NCBI RefSeq assembly: GCF_018613675.1
Contig: NZ_JAGGPQ010000007.1
Span: 62,001 to 126,000, forward strand
Reading direction: 5' to 3'
From: Arthrobacter sp. ISL-85
GTDB taxonomy: Bacteria; Actinomycetota; Actinomycetes; Actinomycetales; Micrococcaceae
DNA: 64,000 nucleotides
The notes below the pieces were generated by a model. That model made no database searches, had not been told where the DNA came from, and was given only the letters and a program-made list of their open reading frames with translations. Below are positions 7,626 to 16,638 of this stretch, one piece after another. Made by a program: the position numbers and the translations under genes. How positions within the stretch are numbered: the stretch's first letter is position 1; every line of letters starts with the position of its first letter.

Positions 7626-10600
7626 TTGCATGACGACCGCAGGATCACGGAAGTCCGCCTGGCGCGGTTTGTGCGCGAGCGCATTGCCCCTGCCGTTTAC
7701 ACCAGGACAGTCCCGCTGACCCTGAGCAGTTGGGAAGTACCCGGGGAACCGGTCCCCGCCCTCGAGGCGATGAGGCAGGAGTTCCGGCCGCAAGAGCACG
7801 GTGCTCCCTGGGGACGGCCGTGGGGCACCACGTGGCTGCGGCTGCAGGGGGAGGTGCCCGAATCCTGGGGCGGCGGCCCGGACACCACTGTGGAGGTGGT
7901 GGTGGACCTGGGGTTTACCACCGAGGCTCCCGGGTTCCAGTGCGAGGGCATCGCCTGGCGACCCGATGGCAGCATCGTCAAGGCAATCTCGCCCCGCAAC
8001 CAGTACGTCCCGCTCAAGCTGTTGGGAAGCGGCATGGCGGTGGACTTCTACGTGGAGGCGGCCGCGAATCCGGACATGGCGCAGGGCTGGACCTTCGCTG
8101 CCACGCCGCTGGGTGACAAGGCGACCGCCGGGGGAGCCCCGCAGTACCGGCTGGGCACCATTGCCATCGCTGAACTAAACCAGTGCGTGTGGGAACTCCA
8201 GCAGGATGTCTGGACCCTTGCCGGCCTCATGGAGCAGCTTCCGCTGGAGCTCCCGCGCCGCCATGAGATCCTCCGTGCCCTCGAACGCATGATGGACGTG
8301 ATGGACCCCGACGACGTCCCCGGGACTGCGGCGGCCGGGCGGCGGGCGCTCGCCGACGTCCTGGCAAGGCCCGCATATGCTTCCGCGCACCAGCTGGTTG
8401 CCACCGGGCATGCGCACATAGACTCCGCCTGGCTCTGGCCGGTCAGGGAAACCATCCGCAAATGCGCCAGGACGTTCTCCAATGTGGTGGCCCTGATGGA
8501 CGAAGACCCCGGCTTTGTCTTCTCCTGTTCGTCCGCACAGCAGCTGGCCTGGATCAAGGAGCTGTACCCGGACTTGTTCAGCCGGATCCGGGAAAAGGTA
8601 CGCGCAGGTCAGTTCGTCCCGGTTGGCGGCATGTGGGTGGAATCGGATACCAACATGCCCGGCGGCGAAGCCATGGCCAGGCAGTTCGTCGAGGGCAAGG
8701 GATTCTTCCTCGCGGAGTTTGGCATTGAGTGCAGGGAGGCATGGCTCCCGGATTCGTTCGGCTACAGTGCGGCCCTGCCACAGATCGTGAAGGCCGCGGG
8801 CAGCCGCTGGTTCCTCACGCAGAAAATCTCGTGGAACCAGACCAACCGGATGCCCCACCACACCTTCAACTGGGAGGGAATCGACGGCACCCGGCTGTTC
8901 ACCCACTTCCCGCCGGTGGACACCTACAACTCGGACCTCAGCGGCAGGGACCTGGCCCACGCCGAGCGCAACTACCGGGACCACGGCCGCGGCACGGTGT
9001 CGCTGGTGCCCTTCGGCTATGGCGACGGCGGCGGCGGCCCCACGCGCGAAATGCTCGCCGCCGCCGCCCGTACGGCGGACCTGGAAGGATCACCCAAGGT
9101 CCGCATCGGTTCCGCGGAAAGCTTCTTCCGGCAGGCCGAAGAAGACTACCCTGTCCTGCCGGTCTGGGTGGGTGAGATGTACCTGGAGCTGCACCGCGGC
9201 ACGTACACCAGCCAGGCGCGCACCAAGAAAGGAAACCGGCGCAGCGAGCACCTGCTGCGCGAGGCGGAATTGTGGTGTGCCACGGCTGCTGTCCGCGCGG
9301 GCGGTGACTACGACTACCCTGGTGCCGAGCTTAAGCGCCTATGGCAGCTGGTGCTGCTGCAGCAGTTCCATGACATCCTTCCCGGCAGCTCCATAGCCTG
9401 GGTCCATCAGGACGCCGAACGGAACTACCAGGCCATTGAAGCCGCCCTGGAGTCGCTGATCAGCCGCGCCGCCGCGGCCATGCTGGGCTCCGGAGACCGC
9501 CGGTTCCTGCTCAACGCCGCACCGCATGCCAGGGACGGGGTACCCGCACTGGCGGCGGGAGAACCGGCGTTGTACGCGGAACCGGTCCATGCCACCCCGC
9601 ATGATGGCGGCTACATCCTGGACAATGGCATCATCCGGGCCGTGGTGGATGCCGATGGACTTCTCTGCTCCCTGCGGGACTACGCAAGCGGCCGGGAAGC
9701 GATCGCCCCCGGCCAGCACGGAAACCTGCTGGAACTGCACCGGGATACCCCCAACGAGTGGGATGCCTGGGACATCGATGAGTTCTACCGGCGAAACGTC
9801 ACACAGCTGGTCCACGCGGAATCGGTCCGGCTTGCCAACGAAGGCGGCAGCGCCGTCGTGGTGGTGGAACGGCTGGCAGGGGCCTCGCCGCTGACCCAGC
9901 GCCTCACGCTCGCCCCCGGCAGCCCGTCACTGGAAATCACCACCTCCGTGGACTGGCAGGAGCGCGAAAAACTGCTGAAGCTTGGCTTTGCCCTCGACGT
10001 GCGGGCCGATCGGTCCGCTGCCGAAACGCAGTTCGGCCACGTTTTCCGGCCCACGCACACCAACACGTCGTGGGAGGCTGCGAAGTTCGAAATCTGCGCC
10101 CACCGCTGGATCCACGTGGGTGAACCCGGTTATGGGGTGGCCGTGTCCAACTCAGCCACCTACGGCCACGACGTTGGCAGGAGCATCAGGGCGGCCGACG
10201 GCGGGACCACCACCACGGTGCGCCTGTCCCTGCTGCGGGCCCCCAAGTTCCCGGACCCGGACGCAGACCGGGGACGCCACGAGTTGACAGTGGCCATTCG
10301 CCCGGGTGCTGATATTGCCGATGCCGTCCAGGAAGGGTACCGGACCAACCTTGCACCCCGGCTGGTCAGTGGGGCTGCCCCGGTGGAGCCGCTCTTCTCC
10401 CTCAACAACCCTGCCCTGGTCATTGAAGCGGTCAAGCTGGCGCAGGACGGCTCGGGCGACGTGGTGGTCCGGCTCTATGAGTCTCTGGGGCAGCGTTCCA
10501 CGGGGAGCATCACGGCGAACTTCGGCGTCCGGGACATTGCGCCCACGGACCTCCTGGAGCGAACTATCGAGACCCCCGGAGTTGAGCCCACCGGCGCCGG

Positions 10601-10658
10601 TGCCGTGCTCACGCTCCGGCCGTTCCAGCTGGTGACGTTGAGGTTTGCCCGGAAGTAG
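7626..10658 (+). CDS. GH38 alpha-mannosidase
   Basis: 1010 residues, the full size for bacterial GH38 enzymes. An N-terminal beta domain (about 1-255) precedes the catalytic domain, which opens with the zinc motif HAHIDSAWLWP (H264, D266). The presumed nucleophile is D376 in WLPDSFGYS, and a further active-site stretch is ESDTNMPGGE. The C-terminal half is the usual beta-sandwich. The enzyme hydrolyses terminal alpha-mannose from oligosaccharides or glycoproteins; no signal peptide is visible, so it is probably cytoplasmic. The TTG at 7626 is chosen because AGAGGA lies 8 bases before it; an ATG at 7630 is out of frame. Confidence 0.92.
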   Translation: MHDDRRITEVRLARFVRERIAPAVYTRTVPLTLSSWEVPGEPVPALEAMRQEFRPQEHGAPWGRPWGTTWLRLQGEVPESWGGGPDTTVEVVVDLGFTTEAPGFQCEGIAWRPDGSIVKAISPRNQYVPLKLLGSGMAVDFYVEAAANPDMAQGWTFAATPLGDKATAGGAPQYRLGTIAIAELNQCVWELQQDVWTLAGLMEQLPLELPRRHEILRALERMMDVMDPDDVPGTAAAGRRALADVLARPAYASAHQLVATGHAHIDSAWLWPVRETIRKCARTFSNVVALMDEDPGFVFSCSSAQQLAWIKELYPDLFSRIREKVRAGQFVPVGGMWVESDTNMPGGEAMARQFVEGKGFFLAEFGIECREAWLPDSFGYSAALPQIVKAAGSRWFLTQKISWNQTNRMPHHTFNWEGIDGTRLFTHFPPVDTYNSDLSGRDLAHAERNYRDHGRGTVSLVPFGYGDGGGGPTREMLAAAARTADLEGSPKVRIGSAESFFRQAEEDYPVLPVWVGEMYLELHRGTYTSQARTKKGNRRSEHLLREAELWCATAAVRAGGDYDYPGAELKRLWQLVLLQQFHDILPGSSIAWVHQDAERNYQAIEAALESLISRAAAAMLGSGDRRFLLNAAPHARDGVPALAAGEPALYAEPVHATPHDGGYILDNGIIRAVVDADGLLCSLRDYASGREAIAPGQHGNLLELHRDTPNEWDAWDIDEFYRRNVTQLVHAESVRLANEGGSAVVVVERLAGASPLTQRLTLAPGSPSLEITTSVDWQEREKLLKLGFALDVRADRSAAETQFGHVFRPTHTNTSWEAAKFEICAHRWIHVGEPGYGVAVSNSATYGHDVGRSIRAADGGTTTTVRLSLLRAPKFPDPDADRGRHELTVAIRPGADIADAVQEGYRTNLAPRLVSGAAPVEPLFSLNNPALVIEAVKLAQDGSGDVVVRLYESLGQRSTGSITANFGVRDIAPTDLLERTIETPGVEPTGAGAVLTLRPFQLVTLRFARK

Positions 10659-10711
10659 GTGTGCGGGCTGTGGGGCGGCTCCGTCCCGCTGAAAGGGGCC
10701 CTTAAACAGGC

Positions 10712-10755
10712 TGAGTGGGGGCGGTCCCCAACGATCCGCCACCACTCATCCCCCC
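10712..10755 (+). terminator. Hairpin after the mannosidase gene
   Basis: TGAGTGG + GGCGG (10712-10724) pairs with CCGCC + CCACTCA (10736-10748) with one mismatch. It lies between two convergent genes and could stop transcription from either side. No other feature is seen in the 226-base gap. Confidence 0.5.
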
Positions 10756-10884
10756 AATGTGTGCAAAGGCCCCCGGGGCAGCGGCGTTTCAGAATTTATC
10801 CCCGTTCAAAAACGCATACCGGCCCCGCCTTCACACATTCATGATTGTGTCACAGTCTAATGATTTTGTGAAAGCCCGTGAAGG

Positions 10885-11622
10885 TTACGTTTCGGTAGAT
10901 GTCTTCCGGCTGCGCGCAGGACGTCCACTGAGCACCTTGGCTGCCCAGATCAGGGCCAGTCCGAGGACGTAGCAGAGCACTGCCGTGTAGTTGATAATGA
11001 ACTGGAGTGCCTTGAGGCCGGGTGGCAGGACAGGGAAGAACATTGTGAGCGCCACCGCCACGCCGCCCAGTGCGAGGAGCGCGGCGGCGATGCGCACCAG
11101 GACCGGCAGCCGGTCGCGTATGGCCCGAACCATGGCGGGCAGGAGGGCCAGCGCGACGAAGGCGGGATAGGCGCGGCCGGCGGCGCCGTAGTATTCCACC
11201 AGCGCGAAATGCCGCGGGTCCTTGGCTGAGATGTCCAGGAGTCCAGCAGAGGAGCCGGCGGTGTCCATAAGGAGGAATATGGTGACCAGCACGGCGGAGA
11301 TGGCCAGCAACACTGTGATGCCGGCCTTCCCGGTGATCAGCCGGTAAGCCTTGTCCGCGCCGAAGCCGCGCGACACCCGGACCCCGAGGAAATAGATGGC
11401 CCCGAAGATCACGAACCGCAGCAGCAGGTTGGCGATATTTGTTCCGCCCAAGGCGCTGTCAATGATGAGGTAAGGCTCCTGAATGCTCAACAGGATCGCC
11501 AGGGTCATCATGGCGAAGATGCCAAACAGGGAGCGGTTCTCGCCGCGGAGGGTGCTGGGAATCCGGGCCGCTGCAATGACTGCGCAAATCGCCAGCGTGG
11601 TCCATTGAAGGGTTTCGATCAT
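10885..11622 (-). CDS. Integral membrane protein paired with an HTH protein
   Basis: 245 residues with about seven hydrophobic segments (for example TTLAICAVIAAA at the start and NYTAVLCYVLGLALIWAAKVL near the end) and short charged loops. It resembles the MAB_1171c-type membrane proteins that occur next to HTH genes in actinobacteria, but I cannot assign a function. The ATG at 11622 overlaps the stop of the upstream HTH gene (ATGA), so the two are translationally coupled; an in-frame ATG at 11637 is less likely. It may sense or transport something, with the HTH partner as its regulator; this is inference. Confidence 0.7.
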   Translation of the reverse strand: MIETLQWTTLAICAVIAAARIPSTLRGENRSLFGIFAMMTLAILLSIQEPYLIIDSALGGTNIANLLLRFVIFGAIYFLGVRVSRGFGADKAYRLITGKAGITVLLAISAVLVTIFLLMDTAGSSAGLLDISAKDPRHFALVEYYGAAGRAYPAFVALALLPAMVRAIRDRLPVLVRIAAALLALGGVAVALTMFFPVLPPGLKALQFIINYTAVLCYVLGLALIWAAKVLSGRPARSRKTSTET

Positions 11623-12350
11623 CCCAGGTTCTCCCAAATCTTTTCTGTCTGCGCCTGGTCCTGCTCCTGCCTGCGCAATACTTTGCCCAGTGCTTGAAGC
11701 CTGTCTCCTGCAAGCGCTGTGAGTTCTCCATCGGAGAGGCTGTCAAGTGCCTCCTGCCGGGCTCCGGGCGGCCAGCCGGCCTCTTCCTCCGTGATGATAC
11801 CGGTCGCCACCAGCCCTCCGGCGGGTCCCACCCCGGCGGCCAACGCCGTGGCCATGGCAAGTTCGGGGGACAACCGGTTGGCGGTCAACTGGGCGGAATA
11901 GTTCTGCGGGGCCACGCCGGTGGAGGCCGATACGCGGTGCCGGACCTCGCCGTCGTCGATCGCGTCAACCCAGTTCTTCACAGAGGTGGCGTGCGGGGCA
12001 GGGCTGAGGGCGGGTGCGGCCGCGCCGCGGGAGGCGTCCATGGCTGGCCGGGCCAGGAGCGCCCGGAGGAGGTCTGCGCTCGAAATCTGGCTTACCAGCT
12101 CGTTCCTGCTGGGCGGGCGGGGCGGACCTGCCAGTGCGGTGTAGGCGTCGAACCCGGCAAGTGCTGCCACCGGGTTGATGCTGTAGGCGCGGCTGATGCT
12201 GACCACCGTGCTCACGGAGACCTTTCCCCGAACCAGCTGCTGGGCCAGGGTGGTCCGCTTGATCCCCGAAACCCTGCAGACGTCTGCGGTGCTGGCATCC
12301 GGTGCGATGCTTTGCAGCCAGCGCTGGAACGCCTTGGCGGAAAGGGTCAT
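11619..12350 (-). CDS. HTH-type DNA-binding protein coupled to the membrane protein
   Basis: 243 residues. The first 65 look like a lambda-repressor-like/XRE helix-turn-helix (DVCRVSGIKRTTLAQQLVRG then VSTVVSISRAYSINPVAALAG). The middle is a Pro/Ala-rich linker (about 75-115). The C-terminal part is helical and ends with a charged Gln/Glu-rich stretch. It is the first gene of a two-gene minus-strand unit and faces away from the ABC-F gene. No ligand domain is recognisable. A regulator that controls itself and the membrane protein is plausible but unproved. Confidence 0.65.
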   Translation of the reverse strand: MTLSAKAFQRWLQSIAPDASTADVCRVSGIKRTTLAQQLVRGKVSVSTVVSISRAYSINPVAALAGFDAYTALAGPPRPPSRNELVSQISSADLLRALLARPAMDASRGAAAPALSPAPHATSVKNWVDAIDDGEVRHRVSASTGVAPQNYSAQLTANRLSPELAMATALAAGVGPAGGLVATGIITEEEAGWPPGARQEALDSLSDGELTALAGDRLQALGKVLRRQEQDQAQTEKIWENLG

Positions 12351-12438
12351 GGGGGGGCTCTCTGCGGAAACGGGTGGGTGATGACGATTTTACCGTGCCC
12401 GCCTGCCGGGCCTGCCCGGGGACTCGGCGCCACGGATT

Positions 12439-12466
12439 TTGCCCATGGCCCACATTCGTCTATAGT
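12439..12466 (+). promoter_or_regulatory. Promoter of the ABC-F gene
   Basis: TTGCCC (12439-12444), a 16-base spacer, and TATAGT (12461-12466). Transcription would begin near 12472, immediately before a long hairpin. Confidence 0.6.
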
Positions 12467-12474
12467 TGATGGTC

Positions 12475-12606
12475 GAGCCCGCTGGTCCGTACACCCCCCA
12501 AGTCCGGACCAGCGGGCTCTTCTATGTCCTGCAGCCCCAGCGGCGCCGCGGCCGCTTTTCGCCGCCTCTGCCGGCCGTCAACGGCTGTCCGGGCAGCGGC
12601 GAAAGG
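12475..12606 (+). promoter_or_regulatory. Structured 5' leader of the ABC-F gene (attenuator-like)
   Basis: Two stems fill the leader. Stem 1 is a perfect 15-bp pairing (12475-12489 with 12505-12519, GAGCCCGCTGGTCCG and its complement) around a 15-base C-rich loop, followed by TTCTAT. Stem 2 pairs TTTCGCCGC (12557-12565) with GCGGCGAAA (12596-12604), with inner helices, and takes in part of the AAAGGA ribosome-binding site. An open frame runs through the whole leader from ATG 12469 to a TGA (12616-12618) overlapping the ABC-F start, but it has no ribosome-binding site. Attenuation of ABC-F genes by ribosome-targeting antibiotics is known elsewhere (for example vmlR, lmrC). Confidence 0.55.
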
Positions 12607-12614
12607 ACGAATCG

Positions 12615-14276
12615 ATGACTGCAACCCTTGTTGCCAAGGACGTCTCCGGCGGCCATGGGCACCGCATGCTTTTTTCCGGGCTCTCGCTGACTGTGGCCCC
12701 CGGCGACGTGGTCGGAGTCGTGGGCGCAAACGGCGCCGGAAAATCCACCCTGCTGCGTCTCCTTGCCGGTGTCGACCAGCCACAGGGAGGCTCCGTCAGC
12801 CTTGCCCCGGCCGACGCCTTCGTTGGCTGGCTGCCGCAGGAACATGAGCGCGTCCAGGGTGAAACAGTGGCAAGCTACATTGCCCGCCGCACCGGCTGCG
12901 CGGCCGCCACCCTTGAGATGGAATCCACCGCGGAGGGGTTGGGCTCAGGTGCCCCCGGGGCTGATGATGCCTACGCCCGCGCCTTTGACCGGTGGATGGC
13001 CTCCGGTGCCGCCGATCTGGATGACAGGATCCCCGCTGTGCTTGCCGGGCTGGGGCTGGACGCCGGCCCCGAATCGCTGATGACCGGGCTGTCCGGCGGC
13101 CAGGCGGCCCGGGTGGCGCTGGCTGCCCTGCTGCTGAGCCGCTTCGATGTGGTGCTGCTGGACGAGCCCACCAATGACCTCGATCTCGCCGGCCTGGCCA
13201 CCCTTGAAAACTTTGTGACGGGGCTGCGCGGCGGAGTGGTCCTGGTCAGCCACGACCGTGAATTCCTGGCCCGCTGCGTGACCAGAGTGGTTGAGCTGGA
13301 CCTGGCCCAGAACAGCGTGGACGTGTACGACGGCGGCTACGACGCCTTCCTGGAGGAACGCGCGGTGGCGCGGCGGCACGCCCGTGAGAAGTATGACGAG
13401 TTCGCTGCCACCAAGGCGGACCTGGTGTCACGGGCCCGGACCCAGCGGGAGTGGAGTTCGCAGGGTGTCCGGAACGCCATGAAGAAGAGCCCTGACAACG
13501 ACAAGATCCGTCGCGCCGCGAGCACGGAGTCCTCAGAGAAGCAGGCGCAGAAGGTCCGCCAGATGGAATCGCGCATCGCCAGGCTGGACGCCGTGGAGGA
13601 GCCCCGGAAGGAATGGCAGCTCCAGTTCAGCATCGGCCAGGCGCCGCGCTCCAGTGCAGTGGTGGCCACCCTGCGCAACGCCGTGGCACGCCAGGGCACC
13701 TTTACGCTGGGACCGGTGAACCTCCAGCTCAACGGAGGTGAGCGCATTGGTATCACGGGACCGAACGGTGCCGGAAAGTCCACCCTGCTGCGCCTTCTGC
13801 TGGGAACCCAGGCACCGGAGGACGGCGACGCTTCGATGGGTGCCACCGTCGCCGTCGGCGAAATCGACCAGGCCCGCGGGCTGCTCGACGGCGCCCTGCC
13901 TCTGGGTGACGCCGTCGAAGCCTTGCTGGCCGACTGGAACAGTGCCGATGTGCGCACCCTTTTGGCAAAGTTCGGCCTCAAGGCGGACCACACGTCGCGG
14001 GCCGTGGATTCGCTGTCGCCGGGGGAGCGGACGCGGGCAGCCCTGGCGCTGCTCCAGGCGCGCGGGGTGAACCTGCTGGTGCTGGACGAACCCACCAACC
14101 ACCTCGACCTGCCGGCCATTGAGCAGCTGGAAGAGGCCCTTGAAAGCTACGACGGAGCGCTGCTGCTGGTCACCCACGACCGCCGGCTGCTGGAAAACGT
14201 CCGACTCGACTACCGGTGGCACCTGGAAGACGGCAAAGTCCAGGAGCTCCACCACACTGCAAGCCAGGAGAAATAA
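12615..14276 (+). CDS. ABC-F family ATPase (ribosome-associated)
   Basis: 553 residues with two ABC domains and no membrane segment. Domain 1 has Walker A GANGAGKST (about 41-49), LSGGQAAR, and LDEPTNDLD. Domain 2 has GPNGAGKST, the variant signature LSPGERTR, and LDEPTNHLD. The linker between them (about 245-330) is charged and contains a basic helical stretch, as in ABC-F proteins that enter the ribosomal E site. Members protect ribosomes from antibiotics or tune translation. The frame is open far upstream, but the ATG at 12615 is chosen because AAAGGA lies just before it and homology starts there. The exporter gene follows 2 bases after its stop. Confidence 0.9.
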   Translation: MTATLVAKDVSGGHGHRMLFSGLSLTVAPGDVVGVVGANGAGKSTLLRLLAGVDQPQGGSVSLAPADAFVGWLPQEHERVQGETVASYIARRTGCAAATLEMESTAEGLGSGAPGADDAYARAFDRWMASGAADLDDRIPAVLAGLGLDAGPESLMTGLSGGQAARVALAALLLSRFDVVLLDEPTNDLDLAGLATLENFVTGLRGGVVLVSHDREFLARCVTRVVELDLAQNSVDVYDGGYDAFLEERAVARRHAREKYDEFAATKADLVSRARTQREWSSQGVRNAMKKSPDNDKIRRAASTESSEKQAQKVRQMESRIARLDAVEEPRKEWQLQFSIGQAPRSSAVVATLRNAVARQGTFTLGPVNLQLNGGERIGITGPNGAGKSTLLRLLLGTQAPEDGDASMGATVAVGEIDQARGLLDGALPLGDAVEALLADWNSADVRTLLAKFGLKADHTSRAVDSLSPGERTRAALALLQARGVNLLVLDEPTNHLDLPAIEQLEEALESYDGALLLVTHDRRLLENVRLDYRWHLEDGKVQELHHTASQEK

Positions 14277-14278
14277 AG

Positions 14279-16192
14279 ATGAGCATGGACCGCGTGGCCT
14301 GGAGCTCGCTGTACAACATCAGCACCGCAAAGAGCGGCTCCAAGCCGTTCTCCAAGGAAACCCTGAAGCGGGTTCTCGCCTTCGCTGCGCCGCACAAGGG
14401 CAAGCTCATCGCTTTCGTGATCTCCTCCATCGCAGCAGCCTTCCTGGCCGTCGCCACCCCGGTGCTCGCCGGCCAGGTGGTTGACGCCATCATCGACAAG
14501 GCCGCCGCCAGCACGGTGATCTGGCTGGCCGTGCTGATCGCCATCGTGGCCGTGGGCGAAGCGGGAGTGGGGCTGCTGACCCGCTGGCTGTCCTCGACCA
14601 TCGGCGAAGGCGTCATCGTTGACCTGCGCACCAGGGTGTTCGACCACGTGCAGCGCATGCCCATCGCCTTCTTCACCCGCACCCGGACGGGAGCGCTGGT
14701 CAGCCGCCTCAACAACGACGTCATCGGGGCGCAGTCCGCTTTTGCCGGTACCCTGTCCGGCGTCGTGAGCAACTCCGTGGCGTTGATTCTGACCCTGGCC
14801 GTGATGCTCAACAAGTCCTGGCTGGTGACGGTGCTGGCTATGGTGCTGCTGCCCATCTTCCTGATCCCGGCCCGGCGCATGGGCTCCAAGCTGGCGGACC
14901 TGCGCCGCGAAGCCGCTGCGCACAACGCCGCCATGGGGACTCAGATGACGGAGCGGTTCTCCGCGCCGGGGGCCACGCTGGTCAAGCTGTTCGGCCGCCC
15001 CGATGAGGAATCCCGCGAGTTCGCTGCCCGCGCAGGACGGGTCCGTGACATTGGCGTCCGCATGGCGATGCTCCAGTTCACGTTCGTTACCGCCCTGACA
15101 CTGGTATCCGCGCTCGCACTGGCGCTGGTGTACGGACTTGGCGGCTGGCTCGCCCTGGGCGGCCAGCTCGCGCCAGGCGACGTGGTGGTCCTGGCGCTGC
15201 TCCTGACCCGGCTCTACGCCCCGCTCACGGCGCTGTCCAACGCCCGGGTGGAGGTCATGAGCGCGCTGGTCAGCTTTGAACGGGTGTTTGAAATCCTGGA
15301 CTTGGAGCCGCTGATCCAGCAGAAGCCGGACGCTGTGGCGGTCCCCGCCGGCCCGGTGTCCGTTGAGTTCGACGACGTTCGCTTCGCCTACCCCTCGGCC
15401 GATAAGGTCTCGCTGGCCTCGCTCGAGGAGGTATCCACCCTGGACACCCGGGGTGGCGAGGAAGTGCTGCACGGCGTCAGCTTCCGGGTGGAGCCGGGCC
15501 AGACGGTGGCGCTGGTGGGTTCCTCCGGCGCCGGCAAGTCAACCATCGCCCAGCTGCTGTCGCGGCTGTACGACGTTGACGCGGGTGCCGTCCGGCTCGG
15601 CGGCACCAGGCCCGGGACCGGACTCGACGTTCGGGACGCCACCTTCGATTCCCTGCGGGACACCCTGGGAATGGTGACCCAGGACGGCCACCTGTTCCAC
15701 GAAACCATCGCATCCAACCTTCGGCTGGCCCGGCCCGACGCCACGGATGAGGACATGTGGGACGTCCTGCGCCAGGCGCGCCTGGAGACGATGATCAGGT
15801 CGCTCCCGGACGGACTGGAAACCGTGGTGGGGGAGCGGGGCTACCGGCTCTCCGGCGGTGAACGCCAGCGGTTGACCATCGCCCGCCTCCTCATCGCCCA
15901 GCCCCGGGTGGTCATCCTCGATGAAGCCACCGCCGCGCTCGACTCCACGAACGAAGCCGCCGTGCAGGCTGCCCTCGGCGCCGCACTCGAGGGACGCACC
16001 GCCGTCGTGATTGCCCACCGCCTGTCCACCGTCCGCGCCGCGGACGCCATCGTGGTGGTGGAGGGCGGCCAAATCGTGGAACGCGGAACCCACACCGAGC
16101 TCCTGGCAGCCGACGGCCGCTACGCCGAGCTGTACCGGACGCAGTTCGCCGAAGCCACCGCTGTGGCGCAGGAGGCCGTTCCGGAGCTCTAG
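14279..16192 (+). CDS. ABC transporter, fused permease/ATPase (exporter type)
   Basis: 637 residues. Six membrane segments occupy about 40-330 (for example LIAFVISSIAAAFLAVATPVLAGQVV), followed by an ATPase domain with Walker A GSSGAGKST, signature LSGGERQRLTIARLL and Walker B VVILDEATAALD. This is a half-transporter of the MsbA/MdlB exporter group and should work as a homodimer. Its ATG lies 2 bases after the ABC-F stop behind AGGAG, so both are one transcript. Coupling of ribosome protection with export of the same drug is a reasonable inference. The substrate is unknown. The stop overlaps the convergent NUDIX gene by 4 bases. Confidence 0.9.
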   Translation: MSMDRVAWSSLYNISTAKSGSKPFSKETLKRVLAFAAPHKGKLIAFVISSIAAAFLAVATPVLAGQVVDAIIDKAAASTVIWLAVLIAIVAVGEAGVGLLTRWLSSTIGEGVIVDLRTRVFDHVQRMPIAFFTRTRTGALVSRLNNDVIGAQSAFAGTLSGVVSNSVALILTLAVMLNKSWLVTVLAMVLLPIFLIPARRMGSKLADLRREAAAHNAAMGTQMTERFSAPGATLVKLFGRPDEESREFAARAGRVRDIGVRMAMLQFTFVTALTLVSALALALVYGLGGWLALGGQLAPGDVVVLALLLTRLYAPLTALSNARVEVMSALVSFERVFEILDLEPLIQQKPDAVAVPAGPVSVEFDDVRFAYPSADKVSLASLEEVSTLDTRGGEEVLHGVSFRVEPGQTVALVGSSGAGKSTIAQLLSRLYDVDAGAVRLGGTRPGTGLDVRDATFDSLRDTLGMVTQDGHLFHETIASNLRLARPDATDEDMWDVLRQARLETMIRSLPDGLETVVGERGYRLSGGERQRLTIARLLIAQPRVVILDEATAALDSTNEAAVQAALGAALEGRTAVVIAHRLSTVRAADAIVVVEGGQIVERGTHTELLAADGRYAELYRTQFAEATAVAQEAVPEL

Positions 16193-16638
16193 GGGGCAGG
16201 CCTGGACGCTTGGGCGGCTTCCCGGCCTGCCCGTGCCGCCAGCAGGGGCAGAATGTGGTCCGTCAGCAGCGGTGCAAGATCCTGCGGGAGGGCCGCGCCC
16301 CCGGATCCGCTGATGTCCAGCCACCGTATCTCGGCGATTTCGGCTGCGGGAGTGGCTTGCCAGGTGCCCGGGGCGAGGAAGACGGTGGCTTCGATATCGG
16401 TGGCGGCCTCATTTGCAGCGTCGGCGATCCACACCCCCATCAGTTCGAGCTCCTGGGGGCGGACCTCGATCCCTACCTCTTCCGCGAGCTCCCTCGCCGC
16501 GGCCTGCACCGCCGATTCGCCAGGTTCCGGTTTGCCTCCGGGATGCATGAACATGGTGGTTCCGCGCTTCCGCACGGTCAGGAGCCGACCGGCACCATCG
16601 AAGACGCAGACGGCGGAGACCACAATCAGGTCCTTCAT
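16189..16638 (-). CDS. NUDIX hydrolase
   Basis: 149 residues with a perfect Nudix box at residues 35-57 (G-x5-E-x7-REL-x-EE-x-GI; E53 and E54 bind the metal). Such enzymes hydrolyse nucleoside diphosphates linked to another group. The frame is open for 170 codons upstream, but ATG 16638 is the start because it gives the standard family length and overlaps the stop of the DUF6314 gene (ATGA). The substrate cannot be deduced; the pairing with DUF6314 is probably conserved. Confidence 0.88.
   Translation of the reverse strand: MKDLIVVSAVCVFDGAGRLLTVRKRGTTMFMHPGGKPEPGESAVQAAARELAEEVGIEVRPQELELMGVWIADAANEAATDIEATVFLAPGTWQATPAAEIAEIRWLDISGSGGAALPQDLAPLLTDHILPLLAARAGREAAQASRPAP

Noticed and set aside
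12469-12618. 49-codon leader peptide of the ABC-F gene as a real gene
   Set aside because: It has no ribosome-binding site, and the promoter would place the RNA start just after its ATG; kept as an observation on the leader rather than called as a CDS.
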